DNA of 64,000 nt from Kutzneria viridogrisea (GTDB lineage Bacteria > Actinomycetota > Actinomycetes > Mycobacteriales > Pseudonocardiaceae). Below are positions 44,574 through 53,238 of the stretch, in pieces. Where the stretch lies: NCBI GenBank assembly GCA_014138725.1, contig JACJID010000001.1:2166385-2230384 (forward strand), read 5' to 3'. The position numbers and the translations under genes were made by a program. Each line of letters opens with the position of its first letter. The first letter of the stretch is position 1. A model generated the notes under the pieces. The model searched no databases, was not told the origin of the DNA, and saw nothing but the letters and a program-made list of their open reading frames with translations.

Positions 44574-45905
44574 TCAGGCCGTGCGCAGGAAGCGGTCCAG
44601 CACGCGCGTGCCGAACTCCAGCGCCTCCACCGGAACCCGCTCGTCCACGCCGTGGAACAGCGCCGCGAAGTCCAGGTCCGCGGGCAGCTTCAGCGGGGCG
44701 AACCCGAAGCAGCGGATACCCAGCCGCTGGAAGGACTTCGCGTCCGTGCCGCCGGAGAGCATGTACGGCAACAGCTTCGCCGCCGGGTCCTCCGCCAGGA
44801 TCGAGGAGTGCATGGTGTCCACCAGCGCCCCGTCGAAGGTCGTCTCCACCGGGGGCAGGCTCACCCACTCCCGCTCCACGTCCGGACCCAGGATCTCCGC
44901 CAGCTCCCGCTCGAACGCCTCCTGGCGGCCGGGCAGGATACGACAGTCCACAGTGGCCTCAGCCGTGGACGGGATCACGTTGGCCTTGTAGCCCGCGTTC
45001 AACATGGTCGGGTTGGCCGTGTCCCGCAGCGTCGCGCCCACGATGCGCGCGATGCCACCCAGCTTCGCCACCGCCCCGTCCAGGTCGTCCTCCGGAAAGT
45101 CGAAGCCCGTCAGCTCCGTGATACCCGCCAGGAACTCCCGCACCGAGTCGGTCAGCACCAACGGGAACCGGTGCCTGCCCAGCCGGGCCACCGCCTCCGA
45201 CAGCTTCGTGACCGCGTTGTCCTCGTGCACCATCGAGCCGTGCCCCGCGCGGGCCTTCACCCGCAGCTTCAGCCAGGCGATGCCCTTCTCCGCCGTCTCC
45301 ACCAGGTAGGCGCGCACCCCGTCCTTGACGGTGATGGAGAAGCCGCCGACCTCGCTGATCGCCTCCGTGCAGCCCTCGAACAGCTCCGGCCGGTTGTTCA
45401 CCAGCCAGCTCGCGCCCTGGTGGCCGCCCGCCTCCTCGTCGGCCACGAAGGCGAACACGATGTCCCGGTCCGGCACGATGCCGTCCCGCTTGAGCCGCCT
45501 GGCCGTCGCCAGGGTCATGCCCAGCATGTCCTTCATGTCCACCGCGCCGCGGCCCCACACGTAGCCGTCCTGGACCGCGCCGGAGAACGGGTGCACCGAC
45601 CACTCCGCCGCGTCCGCCGGCACCACGTCCAGATGCCCGTGGACCAGCAGCGCCCCCCGATCCGGGTTCGCGCCCTTCAGTCTGGCGATGACGTTGCCCC
45701 GCCCCGGCCCCTGGTCCCCCGACTCCACGTAGGTCGTCTCGTAGCCGACCTCCGCCAGCTTCTCCGCCACGAACTCCGCCGCCGCCCGCTCACCAACCAC
45801 CGTCGCCGGGTCGCCCGTGTTCGTGCTGTCGATGCGGATCAGCTCGCTGGTCAGCTCCACTGCTTCCCGCTCGGCGAGCTCCAGCCCGCCCGTCTGCTCG
45901 CTCAC
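44574..45905 (-). CDS. M20/M25/M40 family metallopeptidase
   Basis: 443 residues. Zinc ligands and catalytic residues: LLVHGHLDVVPA (His, Asp), WGRGAVDMKDM (Asp), VADEEAGG (catalytic Glu pair), and the late His in FAALFHGVDERVP. The dimerisation domain contains KARAGHGSMVHEDNAV. These enzymes hydrolyse N-acyl amino acids or dipeptides in the cytoplasm. Single gene ending at a perfect terminator. Confidence 0.93.
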   Translation of the reverse strand: MSEQTGGLELAEREAVELTSELIRIDSTNTGDPATVVGERAAAEFVAEKLAEVGYETTYVESGDQGPGRGNVIARLKGANPDRGALLVHGHLDVVPADAAEWSVHPFSGAVQDGYVWGRGAVDMKDMLGMTLATARRLKRDGIVPDRDIVFAFVADEEAGGHQGASWLVNNRPELFEGCTEAISEVGGFSITVKDGVRAYLVETAEKGIAWLKLRVKARAGHGSMVHEDNAVTKLSEAVARLGRHRFPLVLTDSVREFLAGITELTGFDFPEDDLDGAVAKLGGIARIVGATLRDTANPTMLNAGYKANVIPSTAEATVDCRILPGRQEAFERELAEILGPDVEREWVSLPPVETTFDGALVDTMHSSILAEDPAAKLLPYMLSGGTDAKSFQRLGIRCFGFAPLKLPADLDFAALFHGVDERVPVEALEFGTRVLDRFLRTA

Positions 45906-46022
45906 CAGGCATTTCTACCACTGCGCGCCGCCCGCCGACCCGTTGCGGACCCCCGATTTGGGATCCCTCATGTGGATCATGTACTCTCTGTCCTGTCAGC
46001 GAGCAACGGGCTGACAGACCCG

Positions 46023-46105
46023 GTCCGGGTGGCGGAATGGCAGACGCGCTAGCTTGAGGTGCTAGTGCCCGCAAGGGCGTGGGGGTTCAAGTCCCCCCTC
46101 GGACA
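46023..46105 (+). tRNA. tRNA-Leu(GAG)
   Basis: An 83-base class II tRNA. The acceptor stem GTCCGGG pairs with CTCGGAC (one G-T pair), the anticodon arm is CTAGC-TTGAGGT-GCTAG with anticodon GAG, a variable arm TGCCCGCAAGGGCGT follows, and the T arm is GGGGG-TTCAAGT-CCCCC. CCA is not encoded. Its 3' end is the probable integration site of the island that follows. Confidence 0.93.
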
Positions 46106-46106
46106 C
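46093..46106. repeat. Attachment-site core, left copy (tRNA-Leu 3' end)
   Basis: CCCCCCTCGGACAC is repeated exactly at 50525-50538. The left copy is the T-arm/acceptor end of tRNA-Leu, the classic target of tyrosine recombinases. A third, diverged copy of the tRNA end lies at 46107-46132. Confidence 0.65.
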
Positions 46107-46132
46107 GTGGGGGTTCAAATCCCCGGTGACAC
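46107..46132 (+). repeat. Diverged second copy of a tRNA 3' end
   Basis: GTGGGGGTTCAAATCCCC followed by GGTGACAC repeats the T-arm and acceptor strand of the tRNA-Leu just upstream, with changes. It looks like the scar of an earlier insertion or excision at this tRNA. Confidence 0.6.
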
Positions 46133-46174
46133 ATCGTTCACCACGGCTCCATCCGGTGCTTTGCCCGACCTGTC

Positions 46175-46613
46175 CTATTCTCCCGACGGGAGCCTAGGGC
46201 TGGCGGGCCCATGCCGACAAGGTTGAGCCGAGATCATCCAGACCGCACAATCTCGTCGATGTCTCGCAGACTCACCCGGCGCTGCCAGCCGAGCACGCTC
46301 GGCCTCGGGCAGGTTAGCCACCCGAGACGACACCATATGAGCGGCTTCAACGACCGCGTCGCGGTCTCGCAACTGCCGCAGCAGTAGCTCCAGAGGCTGG
46401 GCGTACTCGTCGGTTCCGCGACGGGGCACCATTTGCCGTCTTACCCCCACCACTCTCCAGCACGAGGGTTAGGTGCTGGCCGTCCGCCTCGACAGCGAAC
46501 TCCGCACCGAGCTCAACTCCGTAAACGTCACGAGCACGCACCGTCCCAGCCTTCCACAAGCAAGAATCAGCCTCACAACGGTGGGGGGGGACAGGCCGCG
46601 GCAAACCCGTCAC
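46175..46613 (-). pseudogene. Frameshifted gene of an unnamed actinobacterial family
   Basis: Two frames together give one continuous-looking protein: ELGAEFAVEADGQHLTLVLE, GAPSRN in the first (46347-46613), then DEYAQPLELLLRQLRDRDAV and SSRVANLPEAERARL in the second (46175-46453). The frames meet near 46410-46414, where one base too many separates SRN from DEY. The pattern SRN-x-DEY...LELLLRQL...LPEAERARL resembles the N-terminal region of uncharacterised proteins with restriction/HNH-like C termini; that link is from memory. Only a fragment remains. Confidence 0.5.
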
Positions 46614-46647
46614 CCGATCGGCTCCACTTTGCGCAGGTCAAGCCCTA

Positions 46648-46691
46648 CATCAGCCCGTCCCTGCTGACGGCACAGCAGGGACGGGCTGATG
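46648..46691. repeat. Perfect 19-bp inverted repeat
   Basis: CATCAGCCCGTCCCTGCTG (46648-46666) and CAGCAGGGACGGGCTGATG (46673-46691) are exact complements around ACGGCA. A second small hairpin, GTGTCCC-ATC-GGGACAC, follows directly (46691-46707). Could be a terminator, an origin of transfer or a recombination site. Confidence 0.75.
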
Positions 46692-46750
46692 TGTCCCATC
46701 GGGACACCCGCAGCCTCCGTTCACCAGCCCACGTCGCGTAGGACGAGGCG
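46670..46750. repeat. Imperfect 80-bp repeat, left copy
   Basis: This segment (GCAGGGAC...TGTCCCATCGGGAC...CACGTCGCGTAGGACGAG) recurs with changes at 50431-50507. The two copies bracket the relaxase fragment and the helicase gene. Confidence 0.6.
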
Positions 46751-46817
46751 CCAGCTGCCACGACGAAGGCGCGGGGGGCGGTCCGGTGTGTAACCACAGC
46801 GTGTAGCGTGATCAAGC

Positions 46818-47438
46818 GTGCCCTTCTTGCGCCGCAATCCCGAACAAGTCGCGCATACCGCCCCGTTCGGCGCCGCCAAGCTGACGAATCACCCCGCCTC
46901 GACCTTGCCGCCATGCACTCGCGACATCACCTTCGCGGCGCCTAAATCGGTATCGGTCCTGATGGCGCTCCTGCCGCCCGAGGACAGCCGGCTAGGCGCA
47001 TTGCTTACCGGCCACGAGGCGGCTTTGGCGAACGTCCTCGACTGGCTCGACAAAGAGGGCGCCTTCGCGCTGAGCGGGCCTGCGGTGCTCGACTGTCGGG
47101 GGCTGGACACGGCCGTCGTCCAGCACATCAGCAGCGTCGGTCAGCAACCGCACCTGCACACCCACGTTCTCGTCGAACCCACCGTCACGGGAGTGGACGG
47201 GCGCACGTACCCGGTAGACTGGAACACGCTGGACCAAGTGCTCGTCGCCGCAGGGGCAATGTACCTGGCCGTACTGCGGCACAACCTCGTCCATACGCTC
47301 GGGGTGACCTGGACCCGGGACCACCACGAGAGCAAGTGGGAGATCGCAGGCATCCCCGACACGCTGATGACCAGGTGGTCGGACACGACCTGCGCACTAG
47401 CTGCGATTCCACAGACTCAGGCAGTTCGACCTCGCTGA
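46818..47438 (+). pseudogene. MobF (TrwC-type) relaxase fragment
   Basis: About 206 residues. DITFAAPKSVSVLMALLPPE is the relaxase strand that follows the catalytic Tyr in intact proteins, and QQPHLHTHVLVEPTV carries the three-His metal motif; TYPVDWNTLDQVLVAAGAMY follows as in TrwC. The N-terminal Tyr region and the whole helicase part are missing, and the frame degenerates after EIAGIPDTLMTRWSDT. It is a remnant of a conjugative or mobilisable element. Confidence 0.75.
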
Positions 47439-47492
47439 CAGCGCAGCACATCGACGCAGTGCCGGCAGAAAATTGGATACTTGGGGGGCCAA

Positions 47493-50270
47493 GTGATCGA
47501 TCCGCACCACGAAGCGGTACTGATCCGCAACCGGCAGACAGGCGTCTTCGAGGACGAGACCCGGAAGGTGTCTCGATACGAGATCCAGCACGCACGGATC
47601 GGGATCGTCTTCGCCAAAGGGAACAAGGTCTTTCCGTACGGGCCCGACCGCGTGCAGATCCTACGCCGTCCGGTGCGCCGGAACCTGGCGGATAGTGATC
47701 GGGTCGAGGTCGATGGCAGCATCTGGGAAACCGCGACCGAGACCGCGACCTTCACCAGCGCGGGCGGCGCATGGTGCCGAGTGTTTTACCGGACACGCGC
47801 GGGCGAGGCGTACCGAACCTATCCTGCGTCACAGGTCCGCGTCGTCACCTCAGGGACCGCTATCCCCCTCGTCTCCGACGTAGTGCGCTACTGGCGCACG
47901 ATAGTCTCCCGCCTCGAACACGACGATCCCTTGCGGCCCGGATACGACCGGCTTACCTTCGTCCATCCGGAGAGCATCCTCAGCTCGTACCTAACCGGCG
48001 CGCCGATCGAATCGAAGCTTCTGGACACCGCCCCGATCTTCCCGTTCCGCAGCAATCTCAGTCAGCGCAAGGCCGTCGAGAACGCCCTCACCCGGTCGAT
48101 CTCGATCATCGAAGGCCCACCGGGCACCGGGAAGACCGAGACCATCCTGAACCTAATCGCCAACATCGTCGCCGTGCAACACAGGACTGTCGGCATCGTC
48201 TCGTCCGGCAATGCCGCGGTCGACAACGTCCGCGACAAGCTCGACGAGCTCGGGTTCGGGCACCTGCTCGGCAACCTCGGTCGCAAGGAGAAGCGCGAGG
48301 AGTTCTTTGCGGCGCAGGCGACCCGGAATGCGTCGGTCACGCAGTTCCTGGCTGGTGCTCCGCAACCGCCGAACCTCGCGGAGTTGGCGGACCTGGACCG
48401 GCGCCTGCGTGGCCTCCAGGAGGATGAGCGTATCCGCGCCGACCGGCGGCAGGCGCTCGACGCCCACCGTCTAGAGCTGAGGCACTTCAAGGATCACCTT
48501 CAGCAGGAACAACTGCCCGAACTCGACGGGCTGCCCCTGCTCCAGCGGTCGGCCGACCGCATCATGGACTACCTAGCCGAGAGTCAGGTAGAACTGGCCG
48601 GCGCGCGCCCCGGCCTCGTGCGGCGAATCCGGAACTACTTCCGCTACGGGTCCCTGCGAGCGCTCGACCCAGCCGACACCGACGTCGTGCTCAGGCTGCA
48701 ACTGGCGTACTACACCAAGCGGATCGCCGAGCTGGAGGGGGAGATCGAGCTGGTCGAGGCTCGGCTGCGGCGCGCCAACTTCGACCGGATCTCCCGGCGT
48801 CACCAGCAGTTGTCGACCCAGTTCCTGCACGTCGAACTCGCCGATCGATACCGAAAACTGGGCCGCACCGCCTACGACGCGGACACCTACCGAAGTGGTC
48901 GCGTGTTTACGAGCTTCATCGCGGACTACCCGGCGCTGCTGAGCACCTGCCATTCACTGCGGGCCAGCATCTCCGACGGGTACCTGCTCGACTACCTCAT
49001 CATCGACGAGGCTTCACAGGTCAATCTCCTGCTGGCGGGACTGGCGATGTCGTGCGCCCGCAACGTTGTTGTGGTCGGCGACCAGAAGCAGCTCGCGCCC
49101 ATTGCCATCGAGGCCGCGGCAGACCTCGTGCCACCGATGCCCGCCTACGACTGCCGGCGGCACAATCTCCTCTCCTCGCTGTCCGAGTTGTACGGCGACG
49201 CCCTGCCGAGCGCGCTGCTGCGGGAGCACTACCGGTGCGACCCGGTCATCATCGGCTTCTGCAACAAGAAGTTCTACGACGGCGAGCTGATCCCGTACAC
49301 TACCGGTGGCGCTGAGCGGCCGATGATTGTCGTGCGCACCGTCGAAGGCAATCACATGCGTCGGCACCACGACGGAGGCCGCTCGAACCAGCGCGAGGTC
49401 GACGTCATCGCCCAGGAGGTGATCCGGGATCACTGCCGGGGCGTCGCCGACTCCGACATCGGCGTGACTACTCCGTATCGCCGCCAGGCAGACAAGACCA
49501 AGGACGTGCTCGACCAGCTCGAGGCCGACACCATCCACCGGTTCCAGGGCCGGCAGAAGCAGGTGGTCATCATGACCACCGTCCTGGACGAGACCTGGCC
49601 CGGCCGCACTGGGCTGCCGTTCGTGGACGATCCACAGATGATCAACGTCGCGGTGTCGCGGGCGATCCGGCGCTTCATCCTTGTGACCAACAACGACCTG
49701 ATGCCCACCAGCCGGCACATCCAGGACCTGGTCGGCTACATCCGCTATCACCACCCGGACGAAGAGGTCGTCGACAGCGCGGTCGTTTCCGTGTTCGACC
49801 TGCTCTACGCCGCGTACTCGCAGCGGCTGCGACCGCTTGCGGCACGGCTCAGGAAGGAACTGAAGTACCCGTCCGAGGACATCGTCTGGACCGTACTGCA
49901 CGACCTATTTTCCGAGCAGCGCTATGCGCACATGACGGCCATTCCCCAGGTGCTGCTGAAGAACCTCCTGCCCGATCTTGACCGGCTCACCCTGCGCCAG
50001 GTCGAGTACGTGAGTCGGCGGGCTTCCCTCGACTTCGTTGTCTACAACCGGGTGACCAACCAGCCACTGCTCGCCATCGAGGTCGACGGGTTCGCCTACC
50101 ACGAGAACGACCCGGAGCAGCTGAAACGGGACGCGATCAAGAACGAGATCCTGCGCATGCACGACATGCCGTTGCTGCGGCTGCCGACCACGGGCAGCGG
50201 CGAGCAGCAGAGAATTAGGGAGGCACTGACCAGCGCCGAATCCCACTGGGCTCGCCGCTCAGCTAAGTAA
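47493..50270 (+). CDS. SF1 helicase with C-terminal DUF2726 nuclease-like domain
   Basis: 925 residues. N-terminal 150 residues are an unnamed beta-rich part. The helicase core has the Q-motif FRSNLSQRKAVENAL, Walker A GPPGTGKTE (about 208-216), a long coiled insertion (about 270-460), Walker B DYLIIDEASQ (Asp505), motif III VVVVGDQKQLAP, motif V IHRFQGRQKQVVIM and motif VI NVAVSRAIRRFILV, as in Dna2/Upf1-type SF1B enzymes. The C terminus, SLDFVVYN...LLAIEVDGFAYH (about 840-870), is DUF2726, related to PD-(D/E)xK nucleases. GTG 47493 follows GGGGGG. Lone intact gene of the tRNA-Leu island; a phage-defence role is inference. Confidence 0.88.
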   Translation: MIDPHHEAVLIRNRQTGVFEDETRKVSRYEIQHARIGIVFAKGNKVFPYGPDRVQILRRPVRRNLADSDRVEVDGSIWETATETATFTSAGGAWCRVFYRTRAGEAYRTYPASQVRVVTSGTAIPLVSDVVRYWRTIVSRLEHDDPLRPGYDRLTFVHPESILSSYLTGAPIESKLLDTAPIFPFRSNLSQRKAVENALTRSISIIEGPPGTGKTETILNLIANIVAVQHRTVGIVSSGNAAVDNVRDKLDELGFGHLLGNLGRKEKREEFFAAQATRNASVTQFLAGAPQPPNLAELADLDRRLRGLQEDERIRADRRQALDAHRLELRHFKDHLQQEQLPELDGLPLLQRSADRIMDYLAESQVELAGARPGLVRRIRNYFRYGSLRALDPADTDVVLRLQLAYYTKRIAELEGEIELVEARLRRANFDRISRRHQQLSTQFLHVELADRYRKLGRTAYDADTYRSGRVFTSFIADYPALLSTCHSLRASISDGYLLDYLIIDEASQVNLLLAGLAMSCARNVVVVGDQKQLAPIAIEAAADLVPPMPAYDCRRHNLLSSLSELYGDALPSALLREHYRCDPVIIGFCNKKFYDGELIPYTTGGAERPMIVVRTVEGNHMRRHHDGGRSNQREVDVIAQEVIRDHCRGVADSDIGVTTPYRRQADKTKDVLDQLEADTIHRFQGRQKQVVIMTTVLDETWPGRTGLPFVDDPQMINVAVSRAIRRFILVTNNDLMPTSRHIQDLVGYIRYHHPDEEVVDSAVVSVFDLLYAAYSQRLRPLAARLRKELKYPSEDIVWTVLHDLFSEQRYAHMTAIPQVLLKNLLPDLDRLTLRQVEYVSRRASLDFVVYNRVTNQPLLAIEVDGFAYHENDPEQLKRDAIKNEILRMHDMPLLRLPTTGSGEQQRIREALTSAESHWARRSAK

Positions 50271-50430
50271 TCGGTCAGGCACACCTGCTCGGGACGGCAG
50301 TGGAGCCGCGGGACACTAGCCCCGGGATTTGGGCGGCGTGCGGCGAGGGTTCCTGCTGGGTCATGACGTCGAAGAGGGTCTGGGCGACATCGGCGCCGAA
50401 GGCGAAGACGTCTTGCTACATGGCGGACGG

Positions 50431-50507
50431 CGCTGCAGGGACACCCTAGCTGTCCCATTGGGACGTCCCAACATCCGTCACTAGATCACGTCGCGCAGGA
50501 CGAGCCG
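50431..50507. repeat. Imperfect 80-bp repeat, right copy
   Basis: Diverged copy of 46670-46750 (TGTCCCATTGGGAC...ATCCGTCA...CACGTCGCGCAGGACGAG), ending 17 bp before the right attachment-core copy. Confidence 0.6.
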
Positions 50508-50524
50508 TGTGGTTAGTGTGCACG

Positions 50525-50538
50525 CCCCCCTCGGACAC
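50525..50538. repeat. Attachment-site core, right copy
   Basis: CCCCCCTCGGACAC, identical to the 3' end of tRNA-Leu at 46093-46106 in the same orientation. Spacing between the copies is about 4.4 kb. Confidence 0.65.
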
Positions 50539-50676
50539 ACAGACACGCATTTTTACCCCACTCCACAGCATCACTGGTCACTGTGGTGTCGCCGCACTCA
50601 CGGTCACGCGGGCACAGCGTTCCGTGCCCATCCCGAGCACGCAGCCCGGCGAACCACCCCTCGGACGGTGGTCGCT

Positions 50677-51156
50677 GTGAGTGACCGGATTGTGCCCGGC
50701 GTCCACCTTCCCACCAGCGGTATTGACGCGGCCTCCGCATTTCCCTCAGCCGGTACTTCCCTGCCGGTGGCGGACATTCCCGTCGATAGCGATCCGCCCC
50801 CGATGGCATCGCTGTATTCCATCGCCAAGGTGGATGACTCCGGACGCGTCGCCGACCTGGTCCTGGCGTCCGCGCTGTCCTGGAAACCCGGCGAACCACT
50901 CGACATCACCGTTGTCGGCGAGGCCGTGGTCATCCGTTCCGCGCCCGACGGGCTCTACTGCCATACCCGCAAGGCGTACCTCACGCTTCCCTCACGGATG
51001 CGGCAGCGGTGCCAGATCCAGCCCGGCGACACCGTGGTGCTCACCGCGATCCCCGACCGGAAACTGATGATCGTCACCAGCGTCCGCCTGGTACACGACG
51101 CGCTCACCGATCACTTCCAGGCGATCCTCGACCGGTGGAGCGTGGGCCATGGCTAA
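50677..51156 (+). CDS. AbrB/SpoVT-like DNA-binding protein
   Basis: 159 residues from GTG 50677 (an ATG at 50803 is possible). The C-terminal part, AYLTLPSRMRQRCQIQPGDT and VVLTAIPDRKLMIVTS, is a swapped-hairpin AbrB/MazE-type fold. Before it is a beta-rich half (LDITVVGEAVVIRSAPDGLY). It overlaps the start of the tyrosine recombinase by 8 bases, so it probably acts as its regulator or accessory factor. Confidence 0.75.
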   Translation: MSDRIVPGVHLPTSGIDAASAFPSAGTSLPVADIPVDSDPPPMASLYSIAKVDDSGRVADLVLASALSWKPGEPLDITVVGEAVVIRSAPDGLYCHTRKAYLTLPSRMRQRCQIQPGDTVVLTAIPDRKLMIVTSVRLVHDALTDHFQAILDRWSVGHG

Positions 51157-52180
51157 TACCCCTGCCCCGGCGCAGATCCAGGCGGCCAAGCAATTGCTGG
51201 CCAGCATGGGAATCACGCCCGAGGACCTCGCCGCCACCACCGTCACCTCGACCGCGCCGACGTTCGCCGAGTACGTGCCCGTGGTGGCCGGTGCGGTCAG
51301 CAGCGGCGCCCTGCGTACCTATGGCTCGTACTGGAATCGGGTCGTCGAGCGGTGGGGGCCGCGGCGGATCGACGAACCCACCCCGACCGAGATCAAACAG
51401 TTCGCCGAATGGGTCAAGGCCAACACCGTCCGCCGCCGCAACGCGCATGGGGGCCTGGGTGCGGTGGAGAACTTCATCGGCGCGATGCGGTGCCTATACC
51501 GGCACGCGGGCAACGACGGGCTCATTCCCGAGTCGTTCAACCCGGCGCTGAAAGTGCCCAAGCCCCGGCGGGCGGAATCCCTGCGCCGGGCGATCACCGA
51601 CACCCGCCTGGACGAAATCAACGAGACGGTGTCCACGACCGGGGACGACCCTGCCCTGGACGCCCTCATCGTCCGCCTGCACACCGAGACGGCCTGCCGC
51701 CGGGGCGGTGCCCTGGGACTGCGGCCCCGCGATCTGGATCAGGACGACTGCCTGGTCTATCTGCGGGAGAAGGGCGAGAAGAGCCGCTGGCAGCCGGTGT
51801 CACCCACGCTGATGAATGCGCTGCTCGACCATGTCAGCAACCGGGGAACCGGGGACCGCGACGAGCAACTGCTGCGCTATCGCAGTGGTGAGCCGATCAC
51901 CCGGCGCCGCTACGACTACATCTGGACCCGGCTGGGCGAGTGCCTGCCGTGGGTGGCCACGCAACAGGTCAGTGCGCACTGGCTGCGGCACACCACGCTG
52001 ACCTGGGTCGAGCGCAACTTCGGCTTCGCCGTCGCGCAGGCGTTCGCCGGGCACGCCAAGGACCGCGACGCGGCCACCACCTCGATCTACACCCGCGCAT
52101 CCATCCACGAGATCGCCGCGTCCGTCGCGGCGCTGACCAACGAGCCACACCCGCTGGCGCCCTCCGACGCGACCACATGA
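51149..52180 (+). CDS. Tyrosine recombinase / integrase
   Basis: 343 residues. The core-binding domain is TFAEYVPVVAGAVSSGALRT onward. Catalytic residues: Arg in HTETACRRGGALGLR, Lys in REKGEKSRWQP, His-x-x-Arg in HWLRHTTL, His in GHAKDRD and Tyr in SIYTRAS. It is unlike the integrase at 20433. It lies 611 bp beyond the right attachment copy, outside the bounded island, yet is the nearest candidate integrase. Coupled to the AbrB-like gene. Confidence 0.9.
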   Translation: MANTPAPAQIQAAKQLLASMGITPEDLAATTVTSTAPTFAEYVPVVAGAVSSGALRTYGSYWNRVVERWGPRRIDEPTPTEIKQFAEWVKANTVRRRNAHGGLGAVENFIGAMRCLYRHAGNDGLIPESFNPALKVPKPRRAESLRRAITDTRLDEINETVSTTGDDPALDALIVRLHTETACRRGGALGLRPRDLDQDDCLVYLREKGEKSRWQPVSPTLMNALLDHVSNRGTGDRDEQLLRYRSGEPITRRRYDYIWTRLGECLPWVATQQVSAHWLRHTTLTWVERNFGFAVAQAFAGHAKDRDAATTSIYTRASIHEIAASVAALTNEPHPLAPSDATT

Positions 52181-52941
52181 GCATGGTGGGTCCACGGATG
52201 CTGTCCCGCGGACCCACCACCCCCGAAGCCACACCGGCACACCGGGCGCCACCGCGATGCTCGCCGACGCCTGGATGCGACCCGCGCCGAGCTGAGCGTG
52301 GCTCGGCCGCCACCTCGCAGGTGAAGAGAGCGACCCCACCGGGTGCTGTGAACACTGGACGGGAACCCCGCCGTGATCACCGATTCTGCCACCGCCCCCA
52401 CAGCATCCGAGACCGTCTCCGACGACACGACCCCCGGAATGCAGGCGTCCTCGACGCCCGAGGCCGACACCGCGCGCTCTGGCCGCGGGCGTGGGGACAG
52501 CGGCCATCCGGGCACGCCGTGCGGCCGGACGTGGTCGCGCGTGTCCGCAAGGCGATCACCAGATCGCCGCGGCTGGGTGTGTGCAGCAGCAGCTTCCGCT
52601 GGACTTGACGGCCTGACCCACCCGGGGGCGGACCGGTGTGTCGCGCGCACCGTCGGGGTGACGGTATTCCACGGCGTTGGCCGTGTTCGACGCGGCGATG
52701 ACGCGGGTTGTCGCCCTCGGTCCCTATGACCGCGCACCGGACTCCTCGCGTCCTGTCCCCCGCCGTGACGCGACGGCACTACTGCCCCCGGACGCGGGCG
52801 GGTCGGTCAGCGACGCGAGGCGGTGAGCGCTCCGCGTGCCGACGTCCGCTCGCGGCTCGAACCGGTCCGCCCGGCGCCGGTGATCAGGTGTGTGTGCCAC
52901 GTGGCATGTTGGCCAGCCGCGTACCGACCTAGCCTCGCGGG
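52181..52941. other. Gene-poor stretch after the recombinase
   Basis: No frame in 761 bp shows a recognisable domain or good start signal. The base composition is coding-like, so it may be decayed gene sequence. Confidence 0.5.
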
Positions 52942-53238
52942 ATGAGGATCATGGTGTGGATGGTGGTGGCAGGCGTGGCCGCCGCGCACGGGTATCCAGC
53001 CCTGACCGCCACGGGGCTGGCGCTCCTGGCGTGCCTGGCCGGTGCGCGCCGCCTCCCCACGCGATCCCGCACACGGCGGGCACCCTCGCCGCCCGGGGCA
53101 CCACGAACCGAGGGACAACGGCAGAGCCCGCAGTGCCGGCCACGCACGCCCAGGAGACCACCGGTCCAGCCGGTGCTTGCCGTCCTCGATCTCGCGTCGG
53201 GTGCCGCGCCGGCGTGGCCGCTCGGCAAGGTCCGGTAG
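52942..53238 (+). CDS. Possible truncated small membrane/secreted protein
   Basis: 98 residues from ATG 52942, 15 bases after a TAG-containing -10-like CCTAGCCT. The start is hydrophobic (MRIMVWMVVAGVAAAHGYPA, LTATGLALLACLAGARRL), then low-complexity Pro/Arg. Its stop TAG spans the left end of the IS5-like element, so the natural C terminus may be lost. Weakly supported. Confidence 0.25.
   Translation: MRIMVWMVVAGVAAAHGYPALTATGLALLACLAGARRLPTRSRTRRAPSPPGAPRTEGQRQSPQCRPRTPRRPPVQPVLAVLDLASGAAPAWPLGKVR

Larger units (their letters stand above)
50271..50676. other. Gene-free junction between helicase and AbrB-like gene
   Basis: Contains the right copies of the 80-bp repeat and of the tRNA end. 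A minus-strand frame DVFAFGADVAQTLFDVMTQQ near 50285-50415 is too short to assign. Confidence 0.5.

Noticed and set aside
50285..50415. Minus-strand frame with DVFAFGADVAQTLFDVMTQQ, reminiscent of a kinase piece
   Set aside because: Too short and without catalytic motifs; left unassigned.
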